This document shows, piece after piece, positions 1 to 7,438 of a stretch of 64,000 bases of DNA. The notes below the pieces were generated by a model. The model was not told the origin of the DNA, did no database searches, and saw nothing but the letters and a program-made list of their open reading frames with translations. Numbering within the stretch: position 1 is the first letter of the stretch; every line of letters begins with the position of its first letter. The DNA comes from Micromonospora rubida (GTDB taxonomy: Bacteria; Actinomycetota; Actinomycetes; Mycobacteriales; Micromonosporaceae): assembly GCF_009908295.1 (NCBI RefSeq), contig NZ_JAAALO010000001.1:372001-436000 (forward strand). The letters run 5' to 3'. The position numbers and the translations under genes were made by a program.

Positions 1-1199
1 ATCGCCAGCTCCACCACGCTGAGGTCGAGGAACGGCACCCGCGCCTCCACCCCGTGGCCCATGCTGGCCCGGTCCACCCGCTGCAACTCCGTACGGCACA
101 GGTTGCGGATCCGGTGCAGGAACAGCCGGCGGGCCCGCTCGGGGCCGACCTGGTGGTACATCGGGTAGCCGCCGAACAACTCGTCGGAGCCATCCCCGGT
201 GAGCACCACCCGCACGCCCAGCTCGCGGAGCCGACGGAAGATCGGCACCGAGACCACCGCGTTGATGATGTCCCCGTACTCGGTCAGCTCCGAGATCCGG
301 ATGGCCTCCCGCACGTCGGCGAGCCGGACGTCACCGGGGCGCAGCTCGACCACCTCGTGCGGCACCCCCAGGTCGGCGGCGAGCCGCCGGGCGTACGCCA
401 CGTCCGGGCTCTCCGGCACGCCGACGGTGACCGCCACGCAGTCCGGGTGCATCTGGTGGGCGTGCACCAGAGCCAGGGAGCTGTCCAGCCCGCCGGAGAG
501 CACCACGCCGAGGGGCAGGTCGGTGTCCACCCGCATCCGGATGCTGTCGGTGAGGGCGGCACGGACGAGCAGGGCGGCCTCGTCCGGGTCGTCCACCATC
601 GGCAGCCCTTCGCCGAGGGTCAGCAGGTCGACGTACGGGCGCAGCCGGACGTCGCCGCCCGGCTCGGCCCAGCCGTGGTGCCCCGGGGGCACCTCGCACA
701 CCGGCGCGCCGTGCCCGACCAGCGCCTTGACCTCGCTGGCGAGGTGCAGGCAGCCGGGCACCCGGGACCAGTACAGCGGCTTGACCCCGAGCGGGTCACG
801 GGCCAGGTAGGCCCGCCCGGTGGCCCGCTCGACGACGACGAACGCGTACTCGCCGCGCAGCCGCCGCACCGCGTCCTCGCCCCAGGCCAGGAACGCGGCG
901 AGCAGCACCTCGGTGTCGCTCGAACTGCGGAACGGGTGGCCGAGTCGCGTCAGCTCCGCGCGCAACTCGTGGTGGTTGAAGACCTCGCCGTTGAAGCAGA
1001 GCAGGAACCGCCCGTCGGCGGAGACCCAGGGCTGCACGGCCCGGTCCCGGTCGACGATCCGCAGCCGGCGGGTGCCGGCGAGCAGCCCGGCCTCCCGGCG
1101 GGTCTCGGTCACCTCGCCGCGCGGGGCGAGGGCGGACAGCATCCGGCGGAAGGTGGCCGGGTCAGCCTCCGGGCCGATGCTCAGCGCGATACCACACAC
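1..1199 (-). CDS. asnB: Asparagine synthetase (glutamine-hydrolysing), 3' end cut by window edge
   Basis: Class II glutamine amidotransferase fused to an ATP-pyrophosphatase synthetase domain. It takes ammonia from glutamine to amidate an aspartate-type carboxylate through an acyl-adenylate, in the cytoplasm. The GTG start is chosen because the next residues are Cys-Gly-Ile, so Cys2 becomes the N-terminal nucleophile after Met removal. Further on come the glutaminase motif FNGEVFNHHELR, then RDPLGVKPLYW, and near residue 234 the PPi loop SGGLDSS. A later VLTGDGSDELFGGY motif is typical of the synthetase half. About 399 residues are visible and the C-terminus lies left of the window. The start is 3 bp after the stop of the upstream gene, so the two form an operon. 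It could be a free asparagine synthetase or a pathway-specific amidating homologue; the sequence does not decide. Confidence 0.92.
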   Translation of the reverse strand, partial: MCGIALSIGPEADPATFRRMLSALAPRGEVTETRREAGLLAGTRRLRIVDRDRAVQPWVSADGRFLLCFNGEVFNHHELRAELTRLGHPFRSSSDTEVLLAAFLAWGEDAVRRLRGEYAFVVVERATGRAYLARDPLGVKPLYWSRVPGCLHLASEVKALVGHGAPVCEVPPGHHGWAEPGGDVRLRPYVDLLTLGEGLPMVDDPDEAALLVRAALTDSIRMRVDTDLPLGVVLSGGLDSSLALVHAHQMHPDCVAVTVGVPESPDVAYARRLAADLGVPHEVVELRPGDVRLADVREAIRISELTEYGDIINAVVSVPIFRRLRELGVRVVLTGDGSDELFGGYPMYHQVGPERARRLFLHRIRNLCRTELQRVDRASMGHGVEARVPFLDLSVVELA

Positions 1200-1202
1200 G
1201 GC

Positions 1203-2171
1203 TCAGACCCCCATCTCGGCCTCGTACGACCGACGGAACCGCAGCCCGGCGGCGGGCGCGAGGCACAGATGCCAGGCCTGTCCCTCGTCGACCACGTTGA
1301 CCTCCCCGGCCCGCTGCCGGGCGAGCAGCAGGCCGGCCAGGGCGTCCCGGGCGCCGAACCGCTCGAACCAGGCCAGCTCCACGTCGACGGCGTAGCCGAG
1401 GCAGTGCCCGCTGGGCACCATCGCGGCGTAGCCGAGGCGGCGCAGCTGGTGCTGGTGCGCGGCGCTGCGGACCAGGCTGGTCACCCACAGCGGCGGGGTG
1501 CCGGGCGGGGTGATCCGGGCGAACTCGCGTCCGATGTCGTTGAGCAGGCCGACCACCTCGCGGCGGGCGCGGCGGAACTTCAGCCCGGCGGTGCGCGGCC
1601 GGGCGTCCGGCAGCAACCGGCGACGCACCGCCCGCACGCCCCGGCCGACGACGGTGGCGGGCTGCTCCTGGTACCGGAAGCGGAGCAGGTCGCGGCGGCG
1701 CAGCCACTCCAGGTCCACCAGGTCGGCGCTGCCGTTCACCTCCGCGTCGGTCATGAAGGTGGGCGCGTCGCGCCACCACAGCATGTCGATGCGGGAGAGC
1801 AGGTAGATCCGGACCAGGGCGGTCAGGTCGGCGGCGGAGCTGCGCGGGTTGGGCCGGTAGCGGGCCATCTCCAGCAGCAGCGTCTCCCGGGCCCCGATGA
1901 GGCCCTGCGGGGTGGCGTCGAGCACCGCGGCGATCGCCGGCTCGCGCAGGCGCTCGTCGAGCAGCACCTGTCGGGCTCCCGCCGACTCGGGTTCGGCCAG
2001 GGCGCCGACCTCGATCAGCAGCTCCGCCACGGCCGCCCGGTAGGCGTCGAGGTCCGGGGCGGCGGGCGGGGCCGGTCGGCGGGCCACCCCCCGGGGCACC
2101 CGCCGGGCCGGGGTGGCGGACGCGACGGACGTGCCGGGCTGTTGGCCGGGGCTTCGGCTGGGCACTCGCAT
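1203..2171 (-). CDS. Protein with M15-type zinc D-Ala-D-Ala peptidase motifs (DUF5715-like)
   Basis: 322 residues. The C-terminal third carries PSGHCLGYAVDVE, which matches the S-x-H-x-x-G-x-A-x-D zinc site of M15/VanY-type carboxypeptidases. About 65 residues later comes GQAWHLCL, corresponding to the family's third ligand in the W-H motif. The glutamate usually two residues before that Trp is displaced (DEGQAWH), so catalysis is not certain. The N-terminal part is proline/arginine-rich and then helical, without a clear signal peptide. The ATG at 2171 follows a good GGAGAGAGGA ribosome-binding site; a longer reading from 2273 has none. It is 3 bp upstream of the asparagine synthetase and probably co-transcribed with it. 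Substrate unknown; the link to cell-wall peptides is inferred from motifs only. Confidence 0.72.
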   Translation of the reverse strand: MRVPSRSPGQQPGTSVASATPARRVPRGVARRPAPPAAPDLDAYRAAVAELLIEVGALAEPESAGARQVLLDERLREPAIAAVLDATPQGLIGARETLLLEMARYRPNPRSSAADLTALVRIYLLSRIDMLWWRDAPTFMTDAEVNGSADLVDLEWLRRRDLLRFRYQEQPATVVGRGVRAVRRRLLPDARPRTAGLKFRRARREVVGLLNDIGREFARITPPGTPPLWVTSLVRSAAHQHQLRRLGYAAMVPSGHCLGYAVDVELAWFERFGARDALAGLLLARQRAGEVNVVDEGQAWHLCLAPAAGLRFRRSYEAEMGV

Positions 2172-2777
2172 GGTCGGGTCCTCTCTCCCGGTACGACACG
2201 GTGCGGCTGGTACGAAACTCACCGTAAGCACCTGGAGCGGGAAGAGCCCGAACAATTCTCCTATTTCACCCAAAGTCTGCGAGCGGCCCGGCCAGCCCGG
2301 TACAGCACTTCAAAGACTTGGAACGGGGGCGGGCCTGGACGTTCCCGGCCGACACCGCGCCCCGGATCGGGCCGGTGGCCCACGGCGACGCGGAGCCGCC
2401 GGTGACCGCCGAGTTTGACCACCCGCGCTTGCACCGCTGACGGGGTGGAGCTGAACGGCCGGGGTGGGTGCGGCACCCCGGCCGTTCGCCCGGGCCTCGA
2501 TTCCGATCGGAAGAGGCCCTTGTCCCAGTTTTGCCGAAGCCAGCCGATCCCGCAGCCCCCTCCGCCGACCCGGAAGCCGACGGGGTCGGGGCCGCCAGGA
2601 CGGTGCCGAGGATCAGGCCGACGGAGCCGGCAGGCTGTGCGCCTCGAACCGGACACCCGCCGCCGCCACGGCCGCCACCGTCGGCGCGAGCTGCCGGTCG
2701 TACACCCGGGTGGCGTCGTTGACACACATTTGTGAGTCGCGCTCGCCGCAAGTTCGGGTCAAGTGCCGGGATGGAGA
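2172..2777. other. Gene-poor strip with coding remnants
   Basis: No intact gene is seen. Two short stretches read like broken coding ends. On the plus strand a frame ending at the stop 2438-2440 gives a protein-like tail with PADTAPRIGPVAHGDAEPP. On the minus strand a 38-codon frame starting with ATG near 2731 reads MCVNDATRVYDRQLAPTVA and vaguely resembles the end of an SGNH-type hydrolase. Neither has a complete domain. The strip borders a decayed transposase, which fits a degraded insertion site. Confidence 0.35.
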
Positions 2778-3260
2778 TCATGATGGCGTTGCTGCGCCTT
2801 CGTAGCCGGCATCGGCCAGGGTCGGTAACCGCAGTTCGGAAGCTGCCCAGTACAGGGCGCCTGCGACGTTCAGTCGTTGGGCGCAGGTCAGGTCGTGGAG
2901 TTGTCCGGGCATCGCGTCGGAGGTCCAGATCGGTAACCCGTCCGGGCACGGCACGGCTTGGATGTTCGCGCCGAAGTCACGGTGCTTCCCGGAGTACCAG
3001 CCGTCGATCGTGTTGCCTTTCACGCTGAGGGTGGTCCGGGGCGGTCGGTGTTGAACAGTTTCCCGTCGAGGATGACGTGGCAGGCACCCACCCTGCACGA
3101 CGCGCTACGCCGGGGTCGCCGCTGACGGCTGGTCACCCGCGAGGACCCGCACGGCCTCGGCGAGATATCGGTAGGCGGTCGCTCGCGAGATCCCGAATCC
3201 CGCTGCGAGGGTGGCCTTGTCCTCGGCCTTGCCAGCCGGCTCACTACCGCTTCCGCGACC
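2778..3260 (-). pseudogene. Decayed IS5-type (DDE_Tnp_4-like) transposase
   Basis: Pieces of one transposase lie in order on the minus strand but in different frames. A helix-turn-helix piece (LAAGFGISRATAYRYLAEAV) sits near 3200, an HVILDGKLFNTDRPG piece near 3060, and a long piece carrying WYSGKHRDFGANIQAV, SDAMPGQLHDLT and LADAGYEGA ends at 2778. The ILDG aspartate, the PG..HD aspartate and the ADxGYxG region are catalytic-core landmarks of this family. Frame breaks separate the pieces, a stop interrupts the first, and the C-terminus is missing. No clear terminal inverted repeats were found. It is a dead remnant. Confidence 0.8.
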
Positions 3261-3274
3261 GGGTGGCGGCCCGT

Positions 3275-3622
3275 TCATGGCCTATTGGCGACAGCGATGG
3301 CGATGTTGATGATCACGACGGCCGCCAATACGGCCGCCCAGCTGCGATGGCCGAGACTTGCCAGAGCCGCCACGGCGATGGCGAACACCAGCGCTTTGAC
3401 GCTCACAACGCCGGCGAGAGGAAGCGTGATCCAGGCCCGTGGAGCGGCGAAGGCCGCCCAGGTCACCGCAGCCAGTAGCGGGGCGCCAAGTCCTAGCGCC
3501 GCCGAGGTGGGCAGACCGTAGCCGCGGGTGAATCCCCAGCGGGCCAGGACCGCCAGCATGATCAGCTCCAGCGCGAACGCCAGCAGGTCGTTCACTTGGA
3601 TCAGTAGCCGCATGGCGCTCAC
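3275..3622 (-). CDS. YrdB-family (DUF2568) small membrane protein
   Basis: 115 residues, almost entirely hydrophobic, with about four membrane segments. The start LLIQVNDLLAFALELIMLA and the following LARWGFTRGYG turn match the YrdB/DUF2568 family, whose function is unknown. The GTG start overlaps the stop of the SRPBCC gene (GTGA), which indicates translational coupling; an ATG nine bases further in is an alternative. It is the last gene of a three-gene operon divergent from a MarR regulator, so it is probably repressed by that protein. Confidence 0.75.
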   Translation of the reverse strand: MSAMRLLIQVNDLLAFALELIMLAVLARWGFTRGYGLPTSAALGLGAPLLAAVTWAAFAAPRAWITLPLAGVVSVKALVFAIAVAALASLGHRSWAAVLAAVVIINIAIAVANRP

Positions 3623-4134
3623 CGGGCCTGGTTGATGTGGAGGTTCTGCGCGACGCGTTTGATGCCCTCTGCCCAGGCCACCAGCGCTTCCTGCAGCTTG
3701 GCGGTGTCGAAGAACAGGCCGAGGAGCGGTCCAGCCATGGACTCGTGTATCTCCAGGTCAGTACCGGCGTCGGCCCTGCGCTGCAACTGGTGCCGGTGGA
3801 CGGCTCGGGCTCCGAAGCTCACCCCGGTCCAGCTCAGCTCCGCATCGGGACGGACCACTGCGAACCGGGATTCGATCTTCGCTTTGCCGTTGGTCCACGA
3901 AAACGGTGTGTCCGGCGCGACTGCCCCGATCATCGTCACGTCGCGGATCGTCGGGTCGATGCGTGACCACGTCGCCGGAGTGGCTAGGACGTGCCAGACC
4001 GTGCGGACGGGCGCGTCGATCATGACGATCTGAGAGGCCTTCACGGCCGCGTAATCGTCGATGCGGCCCTGCTTGGCGTAGTGCTCGTGCAGGTGGTCGA
4101 GCGACGGACCGGAGTACAGCAAGGATCTCAACAT
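3619..4134 (-). CDS. SRPBCC (START-like) family protein
   Basis: 171 residues. The run IVMIDAPVRTVWHVLATPATW followed by IDPTIRDVTM is the typical opening of the polyketide-cyclase/START helix-grip fold, with a hydrophobic pocket for small lipophilic ligands. The C-terminal helix (LQEALVAWAEGIKRVAQNL) completes the fold. The ATG at 4134 has GAAAGG seven bases upstream; a longer in-frame reading to 4818 has no support and would run through the neighbouring gene. It sits between two small membrane-protein genes in an operon facing a MarR regulator. Ligand and activity are unknown; in this family, members next to MarR/ArsR genes often belong to stress or xenobiotic responses. Confidence 0.82.
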   Translation of the reverse strand: MLRSLLYSGPSLDHLHEHYAKQGRIDDYAAVKASQIVMIDAPVRTVWHVLATPATWSRIDPTIRDVTMIGAVAPDTPFSWTNGKAKIESRFAVVRPDAELSWTGVSFGARAVHRHQLQRRADAGTDLEIHESMAGPLLGLFFDTAKLQEALVAWAEGIKRVAQNLHINQAR

Positions 4135-4166
4135 GGCAAGCCTTTCAGGGACGGATGGACCGGCTT

Positions 4167-4517
4167 TCAGCGGATGAGGAGCCACCAGGCCGAGCCCAGG
4201 TGGATAGCTGCGGTGACGCCCGCCGAGATCGCCATGCCGGCGACACGTCGTCGGATGCCCAGCGCCGAGTCGGCGGCCTGGACGAGACCGGAGGTGATCA
4301 GCAGCGGAAGGATCGCGGCCACATTGCCGGTGGCGAGCGTGACGATCGTGGCGATACCGAGCGGCACGGCCCGGACGCCGTAGGCATAGGCGTAGTACGT
4401 GAGACCTCTCGTCAGGTGCTCGCCACTCGCGAGCAGCAGCGGCCTGACAAGGCCGACGATGCCGAAGACAGCGGTGAGCAGCGCGCACAGGGCGTTGACG
4501 AGCACGACAACAGTCAT
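4167..4517 (-). CDS. Small four-helix membrane protein (DUF4267-like)
   Basis: 116 residues with about four hydrophobic helices; the first begins right after the start methionine and the last ends with HLGSAWWLL. The pattern of a short helix, FGIVGLVRP, then YAYAYGVRAVPLG resembles DUF4267 membrane proteins of unknown function. It is the first gene of the operon that continues with the SRPBCC and YrdB-like genes. Its start lies 70 bp from the divergent MarR gene, with the presumed operators between them. Confidence 0.68.
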   Translation of the reverse strand: MTVVVLVNALCALLTAVFGIVGLVRPLLLASGEHLTRGLTYYAYAYGVRAVPLGIATIVTLATGNVAAILPLLITSGLVQAADSALGIRRRVAGMAISAGVTAAIHLGSAWWLLIR

Positions 4518-4542
4518 CGAGACTCCCCAGTTCTAGCCGAGA

Positions 4543-4596
4543 ATCGTTCACGGCCTGAATGAATACCGGGATGCTAGCATTCACAACGTGAACGAT
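4543..4596. promoter_or_regulatory. Paired TTCA-N5-TGAA operator in the divergent MarR promoter region
   Basis: Two copies of TTCA-N5-TGAA occur at 4547-4559 and 4580-4592, with centres 33 bp apart (three helical turns). The outer sequence ATCGTTCAC (4543-4551) is the exact reverse complement of GTGAACGAT (4588-4596). A perfect palindrome ATGCTAGCAT lies at 4571-4580. The second site overlaps the GTG start of the MarR gene. The layout fits an autorepressor controlling both directions; binding is inferred. Confidence 0.65.
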
Positions 4597-5061
4597 GTCA
4601 AGCTGTCGACCGGCCTGCCCGAGACCGTGACCTTTCAGCTCGGCACGCTGGGAGCGTTGATCGCCGAGCGGTTTGCCAACGAGATCGCGGTGTACGCCCT
4701 CAAGCCCAAGCACGTAGGACTGCTGACTGCGCTCATCCACGCCGGCGCCGCCTCCCAGCAGGAGCTGGCCGCCAAGCTCATGGTCGCCCCCAGCCTGGTG
4801 GTGTCCCTGGCGGACCATCTTGAACAGCTCGAGGCAATCAGCCGAGTACGAGATCCCGGAGATCGACGCCGCCAGATCCTCAAGCTCACCGACGAAGGCG
4901 CCCGTCTGCTGACCCGATGCGAGAACATTGCTCGCACGATCGACGACGACCTGCTAGGTCCGCTCCCCGGTCGCCAGCGCACGGCGCTCCGTCACGCCCT
5001 TAAAGCCCTCGCCGCACAGAAGGGGCTTCCGATCACATCTTCGAGGAAGGACGCTACATAG
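4588..5061 (+). CDS. MarR-family transcriptional regulator
   Basis: 157 residues with a winged helix-turn-helix: GAASQQELAAKLMVAPSLV is the HTH, and RVRDPGDRRRQILKLTDEG is the characteristic MarR wing (DxRDRR type). Flanking helices form the dimer interface. The GTG start is used because the frame opens there; an internal operator half-site overlaps it. It is divergent from the small membrane/SRPBCC operon and most likely represses both itself and that operon, with release by a small aromatic or hydrophobic ligand as is usual in the family. The ligand cannot be read from the sequence. Confidence 0.9.
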   Translation: MNDVKLSTGLPETVTFQLGTLGALIAERFANEIAVYALKPKHVGLLTALIHAGAASQQELAAKLMVAPSLVVSLADHLEQLEAISRVRDPGDRRRQILKLTDEGARLLTRCENIARTIDDDLLGPLPGRQRTALRHALKALAAQKGLPITSSRKDAT

Positions 5062-5293
5062 CGCGAGCGGCCCTGCGAGACCAGGCCGGCCTCGATGACA
5101 CCCGACTCGGCACCGCACTGCTGTCATCAGCGCCCGTCCAGCAGGAGGGGTGTTCCGGCAGGAGAGCTTCGCGTACGGGTTCTGCGGCCCCGGGCGTGGC
5201 CCGCGCGCACAAATCGGCCCGGGGCGCGGAGGCGCGCGCCGCCCGGCCCCGGCCCCGGCCGGGCGGCGGGCGGCGGGCGGCGGGAAAGTCGGT
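5062..5293. other. Intergenic, nothing recognised
   Basis: GC-rich spacer between the converging MarR and mannanase genes. No credible reading frame or repeat was found apart from the terminator hairpin that follows. Confidence 0.5.
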
Positions 5294-5320
5294 GGTCCCC
5301 GGCCGGTTCGGCCGGGGACC
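5294..5320. terminator. Hairpin between convergent MarR and mannanase genes
   Basis: A perfect 11-bp stem (5294-5304 with 5310-5320) and a 5-base loop lie just beyond the 3' end of the mannanase gene. There is no T-run, as is common in high-GC actinobacteria. It could serve both converging genes. Confidence 0.6.
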
Positions 5321-5367
5321 CCGTGGCTGGTGCGGGCCTCCCCCTCGGGCCGCCCGCACCGGACGTG

Positions 5368-6963
5368 TCAGCTCTTGGCGCAGCCGACGCCGTTGAGGCT
5401 GAAGGCGGTCGGGACACCGTTGGTCCCGGGAGCCGAGGTGGCGGAGAAGCCGAAGTTGACGGTGCCACCGGCGGCGATCGTGGGGTTCCACGACGCGTTT
5501 CGGATGGTGACCTGCTTCCCGGACTGGGCGGCCTCCCCGTTCCAGATGTTGTTGATGGTCTGGGCACCGGGGAACGAGAAGGTCAACGCCCAACCGTTGA
5601 CCGCGCTGCCGGCACCGTTGCGGATGGTGACGTCGGCGTTGAAGGTGTTGCCCCAGTCGGACAACACATACCGCACCGTGCACGCGCTGGGCGGCGTGGT
5701 GGGCGGCGCCGTCGGGGAAGCCGTCGGGCTCGGGCTGGTCGGTGACGCGGTCGGTCCAACCGTGGGGACCGTGCCGCCGCTCTTGGCGACCATCCGCTCG
5801 GAGTGGGCACGGAACACGGCCAACTCCGGATCGCCCTGGGTGACGCCGAACTTGCCGTCGATCTCGCGATCGGCGTACCACCAGAACGCGCTGCCGTCGC
5901 CGCCGGCGGCCTCGAAGTCGACGAAGAGCTCCCGCCACCATGCGGTCCGGTCGACGTTGTGCGTGTTGAACTCGCCCATGAAGAAGGGCTTGCCGACCAG
6001 GTTGTGTGAGTCCGAGATCCACCGCCGGACCAGCGCCTTGGTCTCGGCGAGGTCCAGGTCGGCCCACGACTCCGTCGGGTAGGGATGGGCGGAGGTGAAG
6101 TCGATGTACGGAGACTGGTGGACGTACACGAACGGGTTGCCCTCGTCGCCGCCGAACCCGTACCGCGTCTCGTGCGCCTCCAGGCCGGTGCCGAGCAGGT
6201 GGTGGGGGTCGATGCCCTTGACGAAGGCGCCCATCTCGTCGACCCAGGCCCGCAGGGTGGTGCCCGTGGTGTTCTCGTTCGGGGTCTGGTCCTGGTAGCG
6301 AGGCTCGTTCATCAACTCCCAGGCCAGGACGGTCGGCTCGTCCTTGTACCTGACGCCGCTGTAGTGGTTGACGCGGTTCAGGACGTGGCTGACGTAGTTC
6401 TTGTACGAGGTGAAGCAGCCAGGGCACTTGGACTTGTTGAAGAACTGACCGCGTCCGGGGTGACCACCGGACAGGCCCTCCCACTGGAGGCGACGGTCGA
6501 TGCCGCCGTATGCCTCCCAGTAGTTCTCGAAGACCGGAACGAGCCGGATGTTGTGTGCCTTCGCCGACTGGATGACGTAGTCGAAGAGCGCGAACTGCTG
6601 CTCGTTGTAGATGCCCTCGGCCGTCTCGAACCCGTGCCAGCTTTCCATGCTGAACAGCCAGGTCCGCACCACCGTGACCCGATCCGCACTCATCCGGGCG
6701 AACTGGCCGTCGATGCGAGCCTTGTCCATGTACTGGTTCTCGGTCTCACCCGATCCGCTGCCGTAGGTGAACAGGTCGTACGTGTTCGTCCCGGCGAAGT
6801 AGAACGCCTGGCCGTCCAGACAGAAACGGATGCCGCACCGCTGGACGAACGGCGACGCCGCCGCCTGCGCGCCGGGGCCCACCGCGAACACGCCGATCGC
6901 GGCCAGCAGAGCGCCGAGGAGTAGACCTACGAACAGTCCTGGGCGGGATTTCTTCCTGGGCAT
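5368..6963 (-). CDS. Secreted GH5 beta-mannanase (GH5_7-like) with CBM2
   Basis: 531 residues. It has a Lys/Arg-rich start and a hydrophobic helix ending near AQAAAS, a Sec-type signal peptide. The catalytic domain (about 35-390) has FAGTNTYDL, WELMNEPRY (acid/base Glu) and FFMGEFNTH (nucleophile Glu), the two carboxylates of family GH5; the layout matches bacterial endo-1,4-beta-mannanases of subfamily 7. A Pro/Thr/Ser linker (about 395-425) leads to a C-terminal CBM2 with conserved Trp residues (SDWGNTFNADVTI, IWNGEAAQSG) and a Cys pair near its ends, which usually binds crystalline cellulose. GGGAG lies seven bases before the ATG. It acts outside the cell on mannan or glucomannan in plant litter. 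An endoglucanase activity cannot be excluded by motif alone. Confidence 0.9.
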   Translation of the reverse strand: MPRKKSRPGLFVGLLLGALLAAIGVFAVGPGAQAAASPFVQRCGIRFCLDGQAFYFAGTNTYDLFTYGSGSGETENQYMDKARIDGQFARMSADRVTVVRTWLFSMESWHGFETAEGIYNEQQFALFDYVIQSAKAHNIRLVPVFENYWEAYGGIDRRLQWEGLSGGHPGRGQFFNKSKCPGCFTSYKNYVSHVLNRVNHYSGVRYKDEPTVLAWELMNEPRYQDQTPNENTTGTTLRAWVDEMGAFVKGIDPHHLLGTGLEAHETRYGFGGDEGNPFVYVHQSPYIDFTSAHPYPTESWADLDLAETKALVRRWISDSHNLVGKPFFMGEFNTHNVDRTAWWRELFVDFEAAGGDGSAFWWYADREIDGKFGVTQGDPELAVFRAHSERMVAKSGGTVPTVGPTASPTSPSPTASPTAPPTTPPSACTVRYVLSDWGNTFNADVTIRNGAGSAVNGWALTFSFPGAQTINNIWNGEAAQSGKQVTIRNASWNPTIAAGGTVNFGFSATSAPGTNGVPTAFSLNGVGCAKS

Positions 6964-7438
6964 GCTGAACTCCCAACCATTCGGGAACGCTGAACTTGTC
7001 GCGGCCAGGCCGGGCCGCTCGGGCGATGACCACAGGGAGGGGCCCCTGGGCCGGGGCTACGGCCGTTGGCCGCCCGAGCCGGGCGGCAGGTGGCCGTTGC
7101 GCCGAGGGAGGAGCGATACGCGGCCGAGTCCGGCCCGATGCAAGACATCGATCGTGCTGGTTGCCCGGTCAGCCCATCAAAGCACTGAACCGATTAAGTT
7201 ACAAGACTGTGAACCGGGGACGGCGATCTGGCCGCCTTCGCCGCGACCGTGGCGTTTGCCCTACTGGACCGCGTCGCCGATTGTTAACCGATTCAGTTGC
7301 TCTTCCGGTGGCAGGGACGGTGCCATGCCAGCGGGCTGGTCGCGGCACCCCACCGGCCGTCGCCCGCGACACAGGCCGAGAAAGCCGGTTGTGCCGGTCG
7401 CCCGAGCACGCCTCGAGGGGTGATGAAAGGCTTGTCCC
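6964..7438. promoter_or_regulatory. Divergent promoter region with two LacI-operator-like sites
   Basis: 475 bp between the divergent mannanase and helicase genes. ACTGAACCGATTAAGT (7184-7199) is an imperfect 16-bp palindrome with a central CG, the form of LacI-family operators that control actinobacterial glycoside hydrolases. A related copy, GTTAACCGATTCAGTT, lies at 7283-7298; the shared core is TNAACCGATTNAGTT. They probably serve the mannanase, about 220-335 bp away. The regulator is not in the window. Confidence 0.45.

Noticed and set aside
54..2405. 783-codon open frame on the plus strand
   Set aside because: Antisense of the asparagine synthetase and M15-like genes; the translation is Pro/Gly/Arg/His-biased with no domain.
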